Program-made: the position numbers and the translations under genes | Shown: one piece after another, positions 17,148 to 26,157 of the stretch | Layout: each line of letters starts with the position of its first letter | Position numbering within the stretch: the stretch's first letter is position 1 | The notes under the pieces: generated by a model | Told to the model about the DNA's origin: nothing | The model's database searches: none | The model's input: the letters and a program-made list of their open reading frames with translations, nothing else | NCBI GenBank assembly: GCA_027061995.1 | Contig: JAMOUT010000002.1 | Coordinates: 5,513-69,512 of the forward strand | Source of the DNA: Candidatus Aminicenantota bacterium | Lineage (GTDB): Bacteria > Acidobacteriota > Aminicenantia > JAMOAD01 | Length of the DNA: 64,000 nucleotides | Direction: 5' to 3'

Positions 17148-18261
17148 AAAAAAGAAGAAAAATGATAAATTTTTCGCTTATATGACACTTGTTATAGTTA
17201 TAATTTCAATTTTAATCATTACTTATCTACTTGTTAAATACAGTAAACCGCAAGTGAAAAAACAAAAGGTTAAAAAAATTGTAAAAACACGAAAGCACTC
17301 TGAGGAAATAATATTTTATGCGAGGACATTCGTGGAAGATTTCCTGTTTTTAAGTAACATCAGTTTTTCGGAGTTTTCAAGAAAAGGATACACTGAATTC
17401 AGGATAAAAATAAAAGATAAGGATTATAAGATAATCAAAAGCAAATTTGAGATTTATACCAAAAGAAGGGGATTTATCCTTAAAATAAAAAAAATAAACG
17501 ATAAAAAATATGATTGGTTATTATTTAAAAACGAAAAATTAAAGATAGAGATAATTGTTTACATAGTTAAAACAAAGATAATAAAGACAAATAAAAAATC
17601 AAAAGTATCGATAATTATAGATGATATAGGAAATAACAGATTTTCTATAGATGAATTGTCAAAATTAAACTATAAAATAGCTTTTTCAATTTTACCTGAC
17701 TCACCCTTTAGAAATTACGGTAGGGAGATGGGTAAAAAATATAAAAAACAGATTATGCTTCACCTCCCTTTGGAACCCATTAAATCAAACGGATATAAAC
17801 TAAATTTAAACGGATTTTTATTAGTATCAATGAGAGATGAAATCATTAAAAATTACACCGAAGAGTATATCTCCATGGTTCCCGAAGCTGTAGGTGTAAA
17901 CAATCATACGGGTTCATTGTTTACAACAAGAGCTGATAAAATGAGGATAGTTCTGTCCGTTATAAAGAAAAACAGATTATTTTTTATCGATAGTAAAACA
18001 ACAGCGAAAACAATCGGATATAAACTTGCAAAAAAGATGAAAATACCGACAGGAATAAGAGATATATTTCTTGACGGAGATAATGAAAAAATAACAATAT
18101 TGAACTTCCGGCATCTTTTCTCAATAGCAAAAGAAAAAGGAGCCGCCATAGGAATAGGACATCCTAAAACAGAGACAATAAAAGTTATGATGGAAAGAGT
18201 TGAAAAATTGGCAAAAAAATATAATATAGAATTGGTTTATCCTTCAAAATTAGTAAGATGA
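17128..18261 (+). CDS. Divergent polysaccharide deacetylase (YibQ-like, DUF610)
   Basis: A 377-residue protein with a basic N-terminus, one membrane anchor (~15-32), a variable linker and a C-terminal divergent polysaccharide deacetylase domain (~160-377). Signatures are VSIIIDDIGNN (Asp-Asp), IMLHLPLEP, GVNNHTGSLFT and GIGHPK. YibQ homologues commonly follow EnvC and CtpA; their substrate is uncertain. It overlaps the end of the CtpA-like gene by 20 bases and starts the next gene by ATGA. Confidence 0.88.
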   Translation: MAKRNFRKKKKNDKFFAYMTLVIVIISILIITYLLVKYSKPQVKKQKVKKIVKTRKHSEEIIFYARTFVEDFLFLSNISFSEFSRKGYTEFRIKIKDKDYKIIKSKFEIYTKRRGFILKIKKINDKKYDWLLFKNEKLKIEIIVYIVKTKIIKTNKKSKVSIIIDDIGNNRFSIDELSKLNYKIAFSILPDSPFRNYGREMGKKYKKQIMLHLPLEPIKSNGYKLNLNGFLLVSMRDEIIKNYTEEYISMVPEAVGVNNHTGSLFTTRADKMRIVLSVIKKNRLFFIDSKTTAKTIGYKLAKKMKIPTGIRDIFLDGDNEKITILNFRHLFSIAKEKGAAIGIGHPKTETIKVMMERVEKLAKKYNIELVYPSKLVR

Positions 18262-19235
18262 TAATTTTATTATGGGCAGAAGGCGGTAAAAATATAGGCT
18301 CCGGTCATCTAAACAGAGTTACGGATATTTATAATCTGTTAAAAGGGGATTATAATGTTAAAATTTACGCATTAGAGGGTGATAGTATGGAGTTTTACAA
18401 AAAAACAGGTATAGATATATTTGAAATAAAAAATCTACATAAAAACGATTATATCCTTGTTTCCGATTTAAGATACCCTGAAATATACTCTGAATTATTA
18501 AAAGATCTTTCCGAAAATTCATATAAACATATTTCCATAAATGATATGGGGCTTGCACAAAGGGATGCCGATATTATAGTGGACGGACACATTAAGCATT
18601 TTAAAGAGTATAAAATAAACTCTTCCACCGATTATTACATGGGACCCGAGTATTTTATGTTAAAAACAAAGTTCAGGCATTTTAATAAAGTTAATAGAAA
18701 ACTTCGTAAAAAAGGGAAAAAAATATATCTGACTCTCGGCGGATGGAGTAGGGTGGAGGATTTGCGATATTTTTCTGAAATACTTTTAAGAAACGGGTTT
18801 AAAATAACTTTAAGTTGGGGGTTCGGCAAAACAAACAGGGAAAGAAGATTATTCAGGAAACAATATCCCTCGATAAAAATAATAACAGAAAAAAGATATA
18901 TACCGAGAAAATATTATGAAACTGATATTACAATCGCAGCCGGAGGAATCTCATACTATGAAGCCGCATCAACAGGCTCTCCGATTATCATGTTTTACAA
19001 AGATAAATTTCAAAATTTTATCGTTGAAAGTTTAATTGAAAAAGGATACGGAATTTCTGCAGGAGAGCTTTCATCTTTTAATAAGACCGATTTTCTCAAA
19101 TTGTTAGATAATTATAAATATGATTATGAATTAAGAAAAAACCACTCACTCACCGGAAAACAAATTGTTGACGGGTTGGGTATATACAGATTTAAAAAAA
19201 TAATAGATAATATCATATTATCTGTTAACAAATAG
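18258..19235 (+). CDS. PseG/SpsG-like nucleotide-sugar hydrolase or glycosyltransferase
   Basis: A 325-residue GT-B-fold protein. N-terminal NIGSGHLNRV matches the PseG/SpsG signature; C-terminal AAGGISYYEAASTGSPIIMF is the nucleotide-binding region. PseG removes UDP in pseudaminic acid synthesis, which decorates flagellins in several bacteria; SpsG is a related spore-coat sugar protein. No other pse genes are in the window, so the exact reaction is open. It closes the eight-gene run and is followed by a clear terminator. Confidence 0.72.
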   Translation: MIILLWAEGGKNIGSGHLNRVTDIYNLLKGDYNVKIYALEGDSMEFYKKTGIDIFEIKNLHKNDYILVSDLRYPEIYSELLKDLSENSYKHISINDMGLAQRDADIIVDGHIKHFKEYKINSSTDYYMGPEYFMLKTKFRHFNKVNRKLRKKGKKIYLTLGGWSRVEDLRYFSEILLRNGFKITLSWGFGKTNRERRLFRKQYPSIKIITEKRYIPRKYYETDITIAAGGISYYEAASTGSPIIMFYKDKFQNFIVESLIEKGYGISAGELSSFNKTDFLKLLDNYKYDYELRKNHSLTGKQIVDGLGIYRFKKIIDNIILSVNK

Positions 19236-19307
19236 TTAAGATCAAACTTATTTCAAAAAATAATCGGAGATGCTTTGATTAATTTTTAAGGACACATTGT
19301 AAAAAAT

Positions 19308-19336
19308 AATCATTCTTGATTTATGAATGGTTTTTT
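19308..19336 (+). terminator. Rho-independent terminator after the PseG-like gene
   Basis: Stem AATCATTC (19308-19315) with GAATGGTT (19325-19332), one G-U pair, nine-base loop, overlapping a run of six T. The hairpin includes the ATG at 19323, which argues against that ATG as the start of the following gene. Confidence 0.72.
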
Positions 19337-19349
19337 GTTATTTATATAT

Positions 19350-20105
19350 ATGTTTTTTAAGAAAAAGATATTTCTTATTATTATTTTGTTGATACCTTTG
19401 TTTATTTTTAGTAATAATTCAGAAAATGATAAGGAAAAGCAAAAAAAGAGTTGGAATGCTTCCACTTATCTCTCTTTTTCATTATCAAAAGGTAATAGTG
19501 AGGGAAGAACATATTCGGGGCAAGCTCATTTCAATTATAATGTGAAATATTATGCACTGGGAATTGCATATGAACAGTATTACGGCAAAAACAAAGATAT
19601 AGTTAACATAAACAAAGGTAAAGCCCTGTTAACTTTTAACAGAACAATAAAAAACAGGTTGAATGTGAGTTCATCATTCATATATGAATATGATAGGATA
19701 GCATCACTTGCATACAGGTTCAATTATGGACTCGGCTTGAGTTATTCAAACAGGGATAATCTAAATAATATTTTAATTTTAACATCAAATTTAATATATG
19801 AGATAACACATTATAACTCTAATATAAAAGAGGATAAAAAGAGTTTTAGATTTTTATTATTAGCCCAATCAAAATTTAAAATAGCTAACAATTCCTTATG
19901 GGAATCCTCGTTTTCATATACCCCGAATATATCTAACCCCCATATTGATTATAGATTAGAACTAAAATCATCGGTTAAATTTCTTATTAATTTTCCTCTA
20001 TGGTTTAAATTTTCAATTCTAAATCAATATAATAATAATCCTCCTTCGGAAAAAATAAGAAAAAATGATTTTACAATGGTTACCGGAATAGAAGTTACCA
20101 TTTAG
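19350..20105 (+). CDS. DUF481 outer-membrane beta-barrel protein
   Basis: About 251 residues from ATG 19350 (MFFKKKIFLIIILL...). The in-frame ATG nine codons upstream lies inside the preceding terminator hairpin. A signal peptide is followed by alternating amphipathic strands with many Tyr/Asn/Ser and typical DUF481 openings (WNASTYLSFSLSKGNSEGRTYSG). DUF481 (YdiY-like) proteins are predicted salt-induced outer-membrane barrels. It ends in a strand (VTGIEVTI). No convincing ribosome-binding site is seen. Confidence 0.75.
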   Translation: MFFKKKIFLIIILLIPLFIFSNNSENDKEKQKKSWNASTYLSFSLSKGNSEGRTYSGQAHFNYNVKYYALGIAYEQYYGKNKDIVNINKGKALLTFNRTIKNRLNVSSSFIYEYDRIASLAYRFNYGLGLSYSNRDNLNNILILTSNLIYEITHYNSNIKEDKKSFRFLLLAQSKFKIANNSLWESSFSYTPNISNPHIDYRLELKSSVKFLINFPLWFKFSILNQYNNNPPSEKIRKNDFTMVTGIEVTI

Positions 20106-20152
20106 AATAAACAATATCTTTTTTATGTTCGTATAATATTTAGGAGGTTTTA

Positions 20153-21856
20153 ATGAGTAGAAAAGTAGCAATAATAATTATTTTAACAATGGTTTTCCTA
20201 TTTGTTCTTGCATCTGTTTTATTTTACAATTTTATCGGAACAAATAAAGTCAGAGTCAATAAAAACAGTTATCTTGTTCTTCCAATTTCCGGAAGCATAA
20301 AAGAGTATTCAACCAAAAAACCTTTTCTAAAAAACAATCCGCAGTTAACTATATGGGGAATATATAATGCCGTGAGAAGAGCGAAATATGATAATAGAAT
20401 CAATGGAATAATACTAAAACTTTCAACTCCCGTAATCGGTATGGGCAAAATAGATGAGATTATGGATATCCTCAAGGATTTTAAAACTTCGGGCAAAAAG
20501 ATATACGCTTATCTTGAATACGGCTCAATGAAAGATTATTATATGGCAACAATCGCCGATAAAATATTTATGATTCCAACCGGAACCCTTATATTAAACG
20601 GTTATTCATTTGAGGTTATGTTTTATAAGGGATTATTGGAAAAATTGGGAATAAAAGCTAATCTTCTTCATATCGGTAAATATAAAACATATTCAAATAT
20701 ATTTACAAAAGATAAAATGACTCCCGCACATAAAGAATTCATGCAAGATATTTTAAAACAATACATAGACAGATATTTGACAGTAGTGTCAAAAAATAGA
20801 GGACTGAACAGAGAAGATGTTTCAAGATTGATAGATCACGGATTATTCACTTCAAAACAAGCACTTGACTATAGATTAATTGATAAAATCGGCTATTTTG
20901 ATGAATTAAAATCGGATATAAATAAACATAGTTCCAAATTGATTATTAAAAATAAAATCAGTCTTATAAACTATTTTGATTATTCTAAAAATTATTCTGT
21001 AAGAAAAGATTATAATAATGTAGCAATTATATTTGCGATGGGACAAATACAGGGTGGTGAAAGTGGTCATAACCCTTTATTCGGTGAAACAATGGGTTCA
21101 TACACAATAATTCGCTCCATTAGAAAAGCTAAAAAAGACAGATCAATAAAAGCGATAATTCTTAGAATCAATTCTCCGGGAGGGTCCGGTGTAGCTTCCG
21201 ATAAAATACTTAGAGAGCTTATCCTTGCTTCAAAACAAAAACCAGTGATAGTTTCAATGAGTGATCTTGCAGCATCAGGTGGTTATTGGATTTCAATGGC
21301 GGCAAAAGAGATTATTGCTCAACCTTTGACTCTAACTGGCTCAATTGGTGTTGTTGCCGGAAAATTCAGTTTAAAGGGATTGTATAAGAAATTAGGACTT
21401 ACTATCGATAGGGTGGAGTATGGAAAATATGCACGAATTTTCTCATCATCCGATGATTTTACAGAAGAAGAGAAGCAACTTCTTTTCAATAATATCACCA
21501 CATTCTATAACAATTTTTTAAAAGTGGTAGCAAAAGGGAGAAAAATGAAAGTATCTGATGTTGATGCCATAGGACGGGGTAGGGTATGGACGGGAGATTC
21601 CGCATTAAAACTGAAACTTGTTGATAAAATCGGCGGTCTTTCAACAGCCATAAAAGAGGTTAAGAGGATTACAAAATTAAAAAATCTCGGGATAATTACT
21701 TATCCGAAAAAAAGATCTTTCTTATCAGAATTTGGAATCACTTCCGATATCATAAGTAAATTTACAAAATTAAATAAAATAAAAACATTATTTCCTTATA
21801 AAAATTATGAGCCTCTTACCATAATGGATTTTATCCCGGTTTTATCAGATAATTAA
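20153..21856 (+). CDS. sppA: Signal peptide peptidase SppA, 67K type
   Basis: A 567-residue inner-membrane serine protease with one N-terminal helix and two tandem S49 domains, the long form of protease IV that degrades cleaved signal peptides. The N-terminal half carries the lysine region (HIGKYKTYSNIFTKDKMTP). The C-terminal half carries the serine region (SDLAASGGYWISMAAKEI) and INSPGGSGVASD. A TATAAT box at 20132-20137 and an AGGAGG before the ATG suggest its own promoter. It is followed two bases later by an MBL hydrolase gene. Confidence 0.93.
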   Translation: MSRKVAIIIILTMVFLFVLASVLFYNFIGTNKVRVNKNSYLVLPISGSIKEYSTKKPFLKNNPQLTIWGIYNAVRRAKYDNRINGIILKLSTPVIGMGKIDEIMDILKDFKTSGKKIYAYLEYGSMKDYYMATIADKIFMIPTGTLILNGYSFEVMFYKGLLEKLGIKANLLHIGKYKTYSNIFTKDKMTPAHKEFMQDILKQYIDRYLTVVSKNRGLNREDVSRLIDHGLFTSKQALDYRLIDKIGYFDELKSDINKHSSKLIIKNKISLINYFDYSKNYSVRKDYNNVAIIFAMGQIQGGESGHNPLFGETMGSYTIIRSIRKAKKDRSIKAIILRINSPGGSGVASDKILRELILASKQKPVIVSMSDLAASGGYWISMAAKEIIAQPLTLTGSIGVVAGKFSLKGLYKKLGLTIDRVEYGKYARIFSSSDDFTEEEKQLLFNNITTFYNNFLKVVAKGRKMKVSDVDAIGRGRVWTGDSALKLKLVDKIGGLSTAIKEVKRITKLKNLGIITYPKKRSFLSEFGITSDIISKFTKLNKIKTLFPYKNYEPLTIMDFIPVLSDN

Positions 21857-21857
21857 G

Positions 21858-22460
21858 ATGATTAATATTAAAACAATAATTAATAACGGATTGCAGGTAA
21901 ACACCTATATACTTTATGAAAAAGATAAAGCTGTGATAATTGATCCGGGTATTGATTCTCATAAAGTTATTGAGTTTTTAATTAATAATGATTTAAAACC
22001 TATTATGATATTATTAACTCATGCTCATTATGATCATATAGAGGGACTTCCCAATATTCTTAAAAATTATGATATAACATTTAAATTACATAAAAATGAT
22101 GAGGAATTGTATTATCATAAGGATAATACGGGGATAAATATATTTAATAAGCCCAAAATAACAGATTATCTTAATGATAAATCAATTAAATTATTCACAA
22201 CCCCTATTGAAATAATACATACTCCGGGACATACTCAGGGAAGTGTATGTTTTTATTTTTACCCTTATTTAATATCGGGTGATACCCTTTTTTACGGCTC
22301 CATAGGGAGAACGGATCTACCCGGAGGTGATTTTGAACAATTGATAGAATCAATTAAAAATAAACTGCTTATTCTTCCTGATGAAGTCAAGGTTTTGCCC
22401 GGACATTCGGAAAGCACAACAATTGAGTTTGAAAGGGAGAATAATCCGTTTTTGCAATGA
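21858..22460 (+). CDS. MBL-fold metallo-hydrolase (glyoxalase II-like)
   Basis: A 200-residue metallo-beta-lactamase-fold hydrolase. Metal ligands are visible in THAHYDHIEG, HTPGHTQGS, SGDTLF and LPGHS, with IGRTDLPGG typical of the YcbL/GloB-like subgroup. Small members hydrolyse thioesters such as S-lactoylglutathione, but the substrate here is not determined. It overlaps the recombinase gene by four bases (ATGA). Confidence 0.87.
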   Translation: MINIKTIINNGLQVNTYILYEKDKAVIIDPGIDSHKVIEFLINNDLKPIMILLTHAHYDHIEGLPNILKNYDITFKLHKNDEELYYHKDNTGINIFNKPKITDYLNDKSIKLFTTPIEIIHTPGHTQGSVCFYFYPYLISGDTLFYGSIGRTDLPGGDFEQLIESIKNKLLILPDEVKVLPGHSESTTIEFERENNPFLQ

Positions 22461-23338
22461 AAACAGAAGATATTTTAAAGGAATATATCATATATCTTAG
22501 CTATGAAAGGGGATTATCAAAGAATACGGTTGAATCATATAAGAGAGATTTGATAAAGTTTTTTAGTATTGTTGATAAAAATTATGATGAGATTGAGGAG
22601 AAAGATATCTCCGATTTTATGATGAAGGTCATATCGGACGGGATAAGTTATAGATCTTTGGCAAGACACTTATCGGCACTAAAATCATTTTATAAATATC
22701 TTGTATATGCGGGAAGGTTAAAAGATTATCCATTATCATTTATAAATCAGCCAAAATTATGGAAAAATCTTCCCGAATACCTTACTTCATCGGAAGTTGA
22801 ATCTCTTTTAAAATTACCTGATATTAAAAAACCTATCGGTATCAGAGATAAAGCTATACTTGAATTAATGTATGCTACGGGGATAAGAGTTTCCGAACTT
22901 ATTAATCTGACAATTGATAAATTAAACCTTGATATGAGTTTTATTACTGTCGTAGGAAAAGGGAATAAAGAAAGGATTATCCCTTTCGGGGAATCCGCTA
23001 AAGAATGGATTGAAAGATATATGGAAGAGGGTAGGGGTAAAATTTTAAAGGATAAACAATCCCGTTTTCTCTTCTTAAATCCTTCGGGTAAAGGCTTATC
23101 AAGGCAAGGTATATGGAAAATGATTAAAAAATACGGAAGAATAATAGGGATAGAAGATAAAATAAAACCTCATATATTAAGACATTCCTTTGCAACACAT
23201 CTTATTGAAAAAGGGGCAAGTCTCCGATTTGTTCAGATTCTTCTCGGACACTCTCAAATAAGCACGACAGAGATATACACATTTATTTCAAAAGAGAGAA
23301 TGAAAAAAATCTATGATAAATTTCATCCGAGGGCATAA
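22457..23338 (+). CDS. xerD: Site-specific tyrosine recombinase XerD/XerC
   Basis: A 293-residue tyrosine recombinase with an N-terminal SAM-like DNA-binding domain (~1-90) and a complete catalytic set: R144, K168, H239, R242, H265 and Y274. Length and position in a housekeeping operon fit the chromosomal Xer protein that resolves dimers at dif, not a phage integrase. XerC and XerD cannot be told apart from sequence by eye; no second copy or dif site was seen. It is followed by a 316-base non-coding spacer. Confidence 0.9.
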   Translation: MKTEDILKEYIIYLSYERGLSKNTVESYKRDLIKFFSIVDKNYDEIEEKDISDFMMKVISDGISYRSLARHLSALKSFYKYLVYAGRLKDYPLSFINQPKLWKNLPEYLTSSEVESLLKLPDIKKPIGIRDKAILELMYATGIRVSELINLTIDKLNLDMSFITVVGKGNKERIIPFGESAKEWIERYMEEGRGKILKDKQSRFLFLNPSGKGLSRQGIWKMIKKYGRIIGIEDKIKPHILRHSFATHLIEKGASLRFVQILLGHSQISTTEIYTFISKERMKKIYDKFHPRA

Positions 23339-23654
23339 TTTTATTGTTAATGTCGGAATATTTTTTTTGTCGGCACGCCGACATTCGGAAGTAATTCAAC
23401 TTTGAGCCCAAGAAGCTGCCTTAGAGATTTTAAAGTTCTTCAATGCTTTTAGCTTCTTTTTGCAAAAGCTTTATGGCTTCAATAGCTCTATAGCCCCAAG
23501 GGCTGCCTTCGATGCTCGGATGCTTTAAGCTTTTGGCTTATAATCTCCTGTTTTGAATCTAATTATTTTGCTCATAGGTCAAATTATTAGCTAACTTTTT
23601 TGCCTATAGGACAAATAATTTGATTTTATATTGTTTATCATATAAAATATAAAC
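23339..23654. repeat. Non-coding spacer with hairpin and imperfect direct repeats
   Basis: No gene seen. It contains a hairpin TGTCGGC-AC-GCCGACA (23368-23383), nested in a longer dyad (AATGTCGG at 23349-23356, CCGACATT at 23378-23385). Two imperfect direct repeats follow: CCCAAGAAGCTGCCTT (23407) with ATGCTTTTAGCTT (23443), and CCCCAAGGGCTGCCTT (23494) with ATGCTTTAAGCTT (23520). The spacer is visibly richer in G+C than its surroundings. It may mark an insertion boundary beside the DUF4143 ATPase. Confidence 0.55.
23621..23648 (+). promoter_or_regulatory. Possible leaderless promoter of the AAA/DUF4143 gene
   Basis: TTGATT (23621-23626), 16 bases, TAAAAT (23643-23648), then six bases to the ATG at 23655. 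No ribosome-binding site lies before the ATG, so the transcript probably starts at or next to the start codon. Confidence 0.45.
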
Positions 23655-24833
23655 ATGATAAAGGAGAGATATTTAACAAATTTTATTCTTGAAGATTTAA
23701 AGGATAAAATGGTTTTTATCGGTGGTCCCCGCCAAGTGGGTAAAACGACATTTGCAAAAAGTCTTATCTCATCTCATTTTACAAATACGGAATATTTTAA
23801 TTGGGATTTTAGAGAGGACAGATTAAAGATTATCAATATGAATTTTAATGAAGATAATGAACTTCTGATTTTTGATGAATTACATAAATACAAAAATTGG
23901 AAAAATTATATCAAAGGACTTTACGATAAATTAAAAGATAATTATAAATTCATTGTAACGGGAAGCGCAAGGTTGGATCTTTATAGAAGGGGAGGGGATT
24001 CATTACAGGGAAGATATCATTATTGGAGACTTTTCCCGTTTTCATTATTAGAATTATCGGGAATAATTCATGAAAAAGAGATTAAACCTTTTAATAAATT
24101 AATATTTAATAACACTGATAATAGTGAATATTTTAATATTTTATCAAATTTCGGGGGGTTTCCGGAGCCTTTGTTAAAACAGAATAAAAGAACTTTGAGA
24201 AGATGGCATTATGAAAAACTTGAAAGATTATTCAGAGAAGATATAAGGGATATTGAAAATATAAGAGATATAAATTCAATGAAAATATTATCGGATATTC
24301 TTCCTTTTAAAGTCGGGTCTTTATTATCAATAAACTCCTTATGCAATGAACTTGAATTAGGATACAAAGCTGTATCTAATTGGTTAATAATTCTTGAAAA
24401 CTTTTATTATATTTTTAGAATTTATCCATATACATCAAAAATAATAAGGTCTTTAAAGAAAGAGCCGAAATTATATTTATGGGATTGGTCTGAAATAGAG
24501 GATGAAGCAATTAGGTTTGAAAATATGATAGCGATGCATTTGTATAAATTCGTGAGTTTTTTAAAAGATTATGAAGGTTATAAAGCTGAACTTTTATATT
24601 TAAGAAATGTTGATAAAAAAGAGGTCGATTTTATAATTACAATTAATCATAAACCTTGGTTTAGTGTTGAAGCAAAGCTTAATAAAACAAATATATCATC
24701 AAATATTCACTATTTTAAAGATAGATTAAATATACCTTTTAATTATCAAGTAATTAAAAAGAATGATATTGATTATACAAATGACGATGTCAGAGTTATT
24801 TCCGCAAACAAATTTCTTTCCGGTTTAATATAA
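23655..24833 (+). CDS. AAA ATPase with DUF4143 domain
   Basis: A 392-residue protein with an N-terminal P-loop ATPase (Walker A GGPRQVGKTT ~23-32, Walker B LLIFDELHK, sensor FIVTGSARLD) and a C-terminal DUF4143 region. The end contains KEVDFII...FSVEAKL, resembling a PD-(D/E)xK nuclease core. Such ATPases occur in many copies in some anaerobes, often as accessory genes; the cellular role is unknown. The gene has no ribosome-binding site, sits after a repeat-bearing spacer, and ends seven bases from the convergent gene. Confidence 0.85.
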   Translation: MIKERYLTNFILEDLKDKMVFIGGPRQVGKTTFAKSLISSHFTNTEYFNWDFREDRLKIINMNFNEDNELLIFDELHKYKNWKNYIKGLYDKLKDNYKFIVTGSARLDLYRRGGDSLQGRYHYWRLFPFSLLELSGIIHEKEIKPFNKLIFNNTDNSEYFNILSNFGGFPEPLLKQNKRTLRRWHYEKLERLFREDIRDIENIRDINSMKILSDILPFKVGSLLSINSLCNELELGYKAVSNWLIILENFYYIFRIYPYTSKIIRSLKKEPKLYLWDWSEIEDEAIRFENMIAMHLYKFVSFLKDYEGYKAELLYLRNVDKKEVDFIITINHKPWFSVEAKLNKTNISSNIHYFKDRLNIPFNYQVIKKNDIDYTNDDVRVISANKFLSGLI

Positions 24834-24840
24834 TAATATC

Positions 24841-25416
24841 CTATTTTTTAATAATAAACTTAATATTTTTCTTATAAAATTTTCCTGCATACAGATCATT
24901 TATTGTTATCTCATAAGTATATTCACCGGAGGGTAGGGAAGCGATATTTGATATTCTGTTTGTTATATAGAATGGGATTGATGGGGTAATAAATGATTTA
25001 TCCATAATTACCCAATCCTTTCTTTCGAATTGTGTTTTACCCTTTGAATCAACGATTTTAGCATCCTGAGATACCTTAATTTTATAATAATTTCCGTCTT
25101 TTATAATTTTATATCCTACAGGCTCAATATACAATCTTAATGTATCACCTTTAGTATAAACATTATTATCTGTTCTAACATATTTTCCGAATCCGTTTTC
25201 ACTATCGATAAAAGTAACGACTTTAATTCCGAATGGATAAGAATTCTTAATCAATAGTATTGCATCATTAAGATATTCCAATGCTTTATCTTTTTTCCCT
25301 TGTTTCACATATTTTTCAGCCTGTTTTATTTTAAGCACGATAGTTTTGTCGGAAGAAAAAGAGATAACGGGAAAGATAAAAAAAAATATAATTATTAATG
25401 ATATGATTTTTTTCAT
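24841..25416 (-). CDS. Exported protein of unknown function
   Basis: About 191 residues from ATG 25416, which has AAGGAGG eight bases upstream; the longer upstream reading lacks one. A signal peptide (MKKIISLIIIFFFIFPVISFSS) is followed by a TPR-like helical pair (AEKYVKQGKKDKALEYLNDAILLI), then a beta-rich domain (DTLRLYIEPVGYKI..., LPSGEYTYEITINDL) like an immunoglobulin-type fold. I do not recognise the family. A periplasmic location is likely. Confidence 0.65.
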   Translation of the reverse strand: MKKIISLIIIFFFIFPVISFSSDKTIVLKIKQAEKYVKQGKKDKALEYLNDAILLIKNSYPFGIKVVTFIDSENGFGKYVRTDNNVYTKGDTLRLYIEPVGYKIIKDGNYYKIKVSQDAKIVDSKGKTQFERKDWVIMDKSFITPSIPFYITNRISNIASLPSGEYTYEITINDLYAGKFYKKNIKFIIKK

Positions 25417-25493
25417 TGTAAAAGCCTCCTTTTTTATACAATGTATCAAAAGTTTACATAATATATATTATGCGAACATAGTATAATATTTTT

Positions 25494-25805
25494 TTATTCT
25501 TCCACGGTTAGCTTCAAACCCTTAATCAATGACAGTGCGAGATTCATTATTAAGGCTCCTATCAATCCTCCTATAAACCCCATAATAGCAAAAAATATAG
25601 GAAAAAATATAATTCCGAATATCCCGAAAGCAGCACCGAAATTAATTCCTGAACCATTTCCGAATGAACTTGCAATTCCAGTTCCAACAGCTGATATCAA
25701 TAGAAAAATAACTCCGTAGAACAATCCGAATAAACCGTAGGCAACTGCGGTTAATGTTCCGAAACCGACAGGATCAATGTTTGTTAATTTTAATTCTTTT
25801 TTCAT
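25494..25805 (-). CDS. Small membrane protein, DUF3566-like
   Basis: 103 residues from ATG 25805 (AGGAGG upstream). N-terminal ELKLTNIDPVGFGTLTAVAYG precedes two or three Gly-rich hydrophobic helices and a short tail (IKGLKLTVEE). The pattern of an I-D-P start, two helices and an acidic end is seen in DUF3566-like small membrane proteins of bacteria and archaea. Function unknown. It is separated from the exported protein downstream by about 80 bases and probably has its own promoter. Confidence 0.6.
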   Translation of the reverse strand: MKKELKLTNIDPVGFGTLTAVAYGLFGLFYGVIFLLISAVGTGIASSFGNGSGINFGAAFGIFGIIFFPIFFAIMGFIGGLIGALIMNLALSLIKGLKLTVEE

Positions 25806-26157
25806 GTAATACCTCCTATAAGAAGCAACAAAGCTTAAAGCAAAGAGCTTCATAGATTTTTTAAAGACATCGGCAACCAAAGTTGCGTGCTTTATTAATA
25901 TTCTTCTTTATACAATATTAGAGAAAAATTTGCAAGGTATCCAAAAAATACCAAAAAGCTTGAAGTAATGGCAATTCTTGATATTTTTTAACCATTATTT
26001 GTAAGACCGGTATAATCAAGTCATAATATAATAATAAATAATTCGATTTATTTATATAAACCTAAATGAATAACATTAATAATTAAATTATTTAATTCCT
26101 ATAAAATGTATAGGATTTATGATATAATAATTTAAAAATTAATATAAGGAGTTTAAA
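25806..26157. promoter_or_regulatory. 352-base divergent intergenic region with a candidate operator
   Basis: No gene seen between the divergent DUF3566-like and DUF1858-fusion genes. Near the latter is a hairpin/palindrome TCCTATA-AAATG-TATAGGA (26097-26115), just upstream of a TATAAT box (26123-26128), with AAGGAG before the ATG at 26158. The dyad sits where the -35 region would be, so it may be an operator. Confidence 0.45.

Noticed and set aside
20555-20562. GCCGATAA, resembling a sigma-28 -10 element
   Set aside because: It lies in the middle of the sppA coding sequence, encodes conserved ADK residues, and has no TAAA-type -35 at the right distance.
23339-23654. Possible CRISPR-like or tRNA-associated attachment site after the Xer gene
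   Set aside because: There are only two imperfect repeats with irregular spacing, no tRNA, and the Xer protein is of the housekeeping type.
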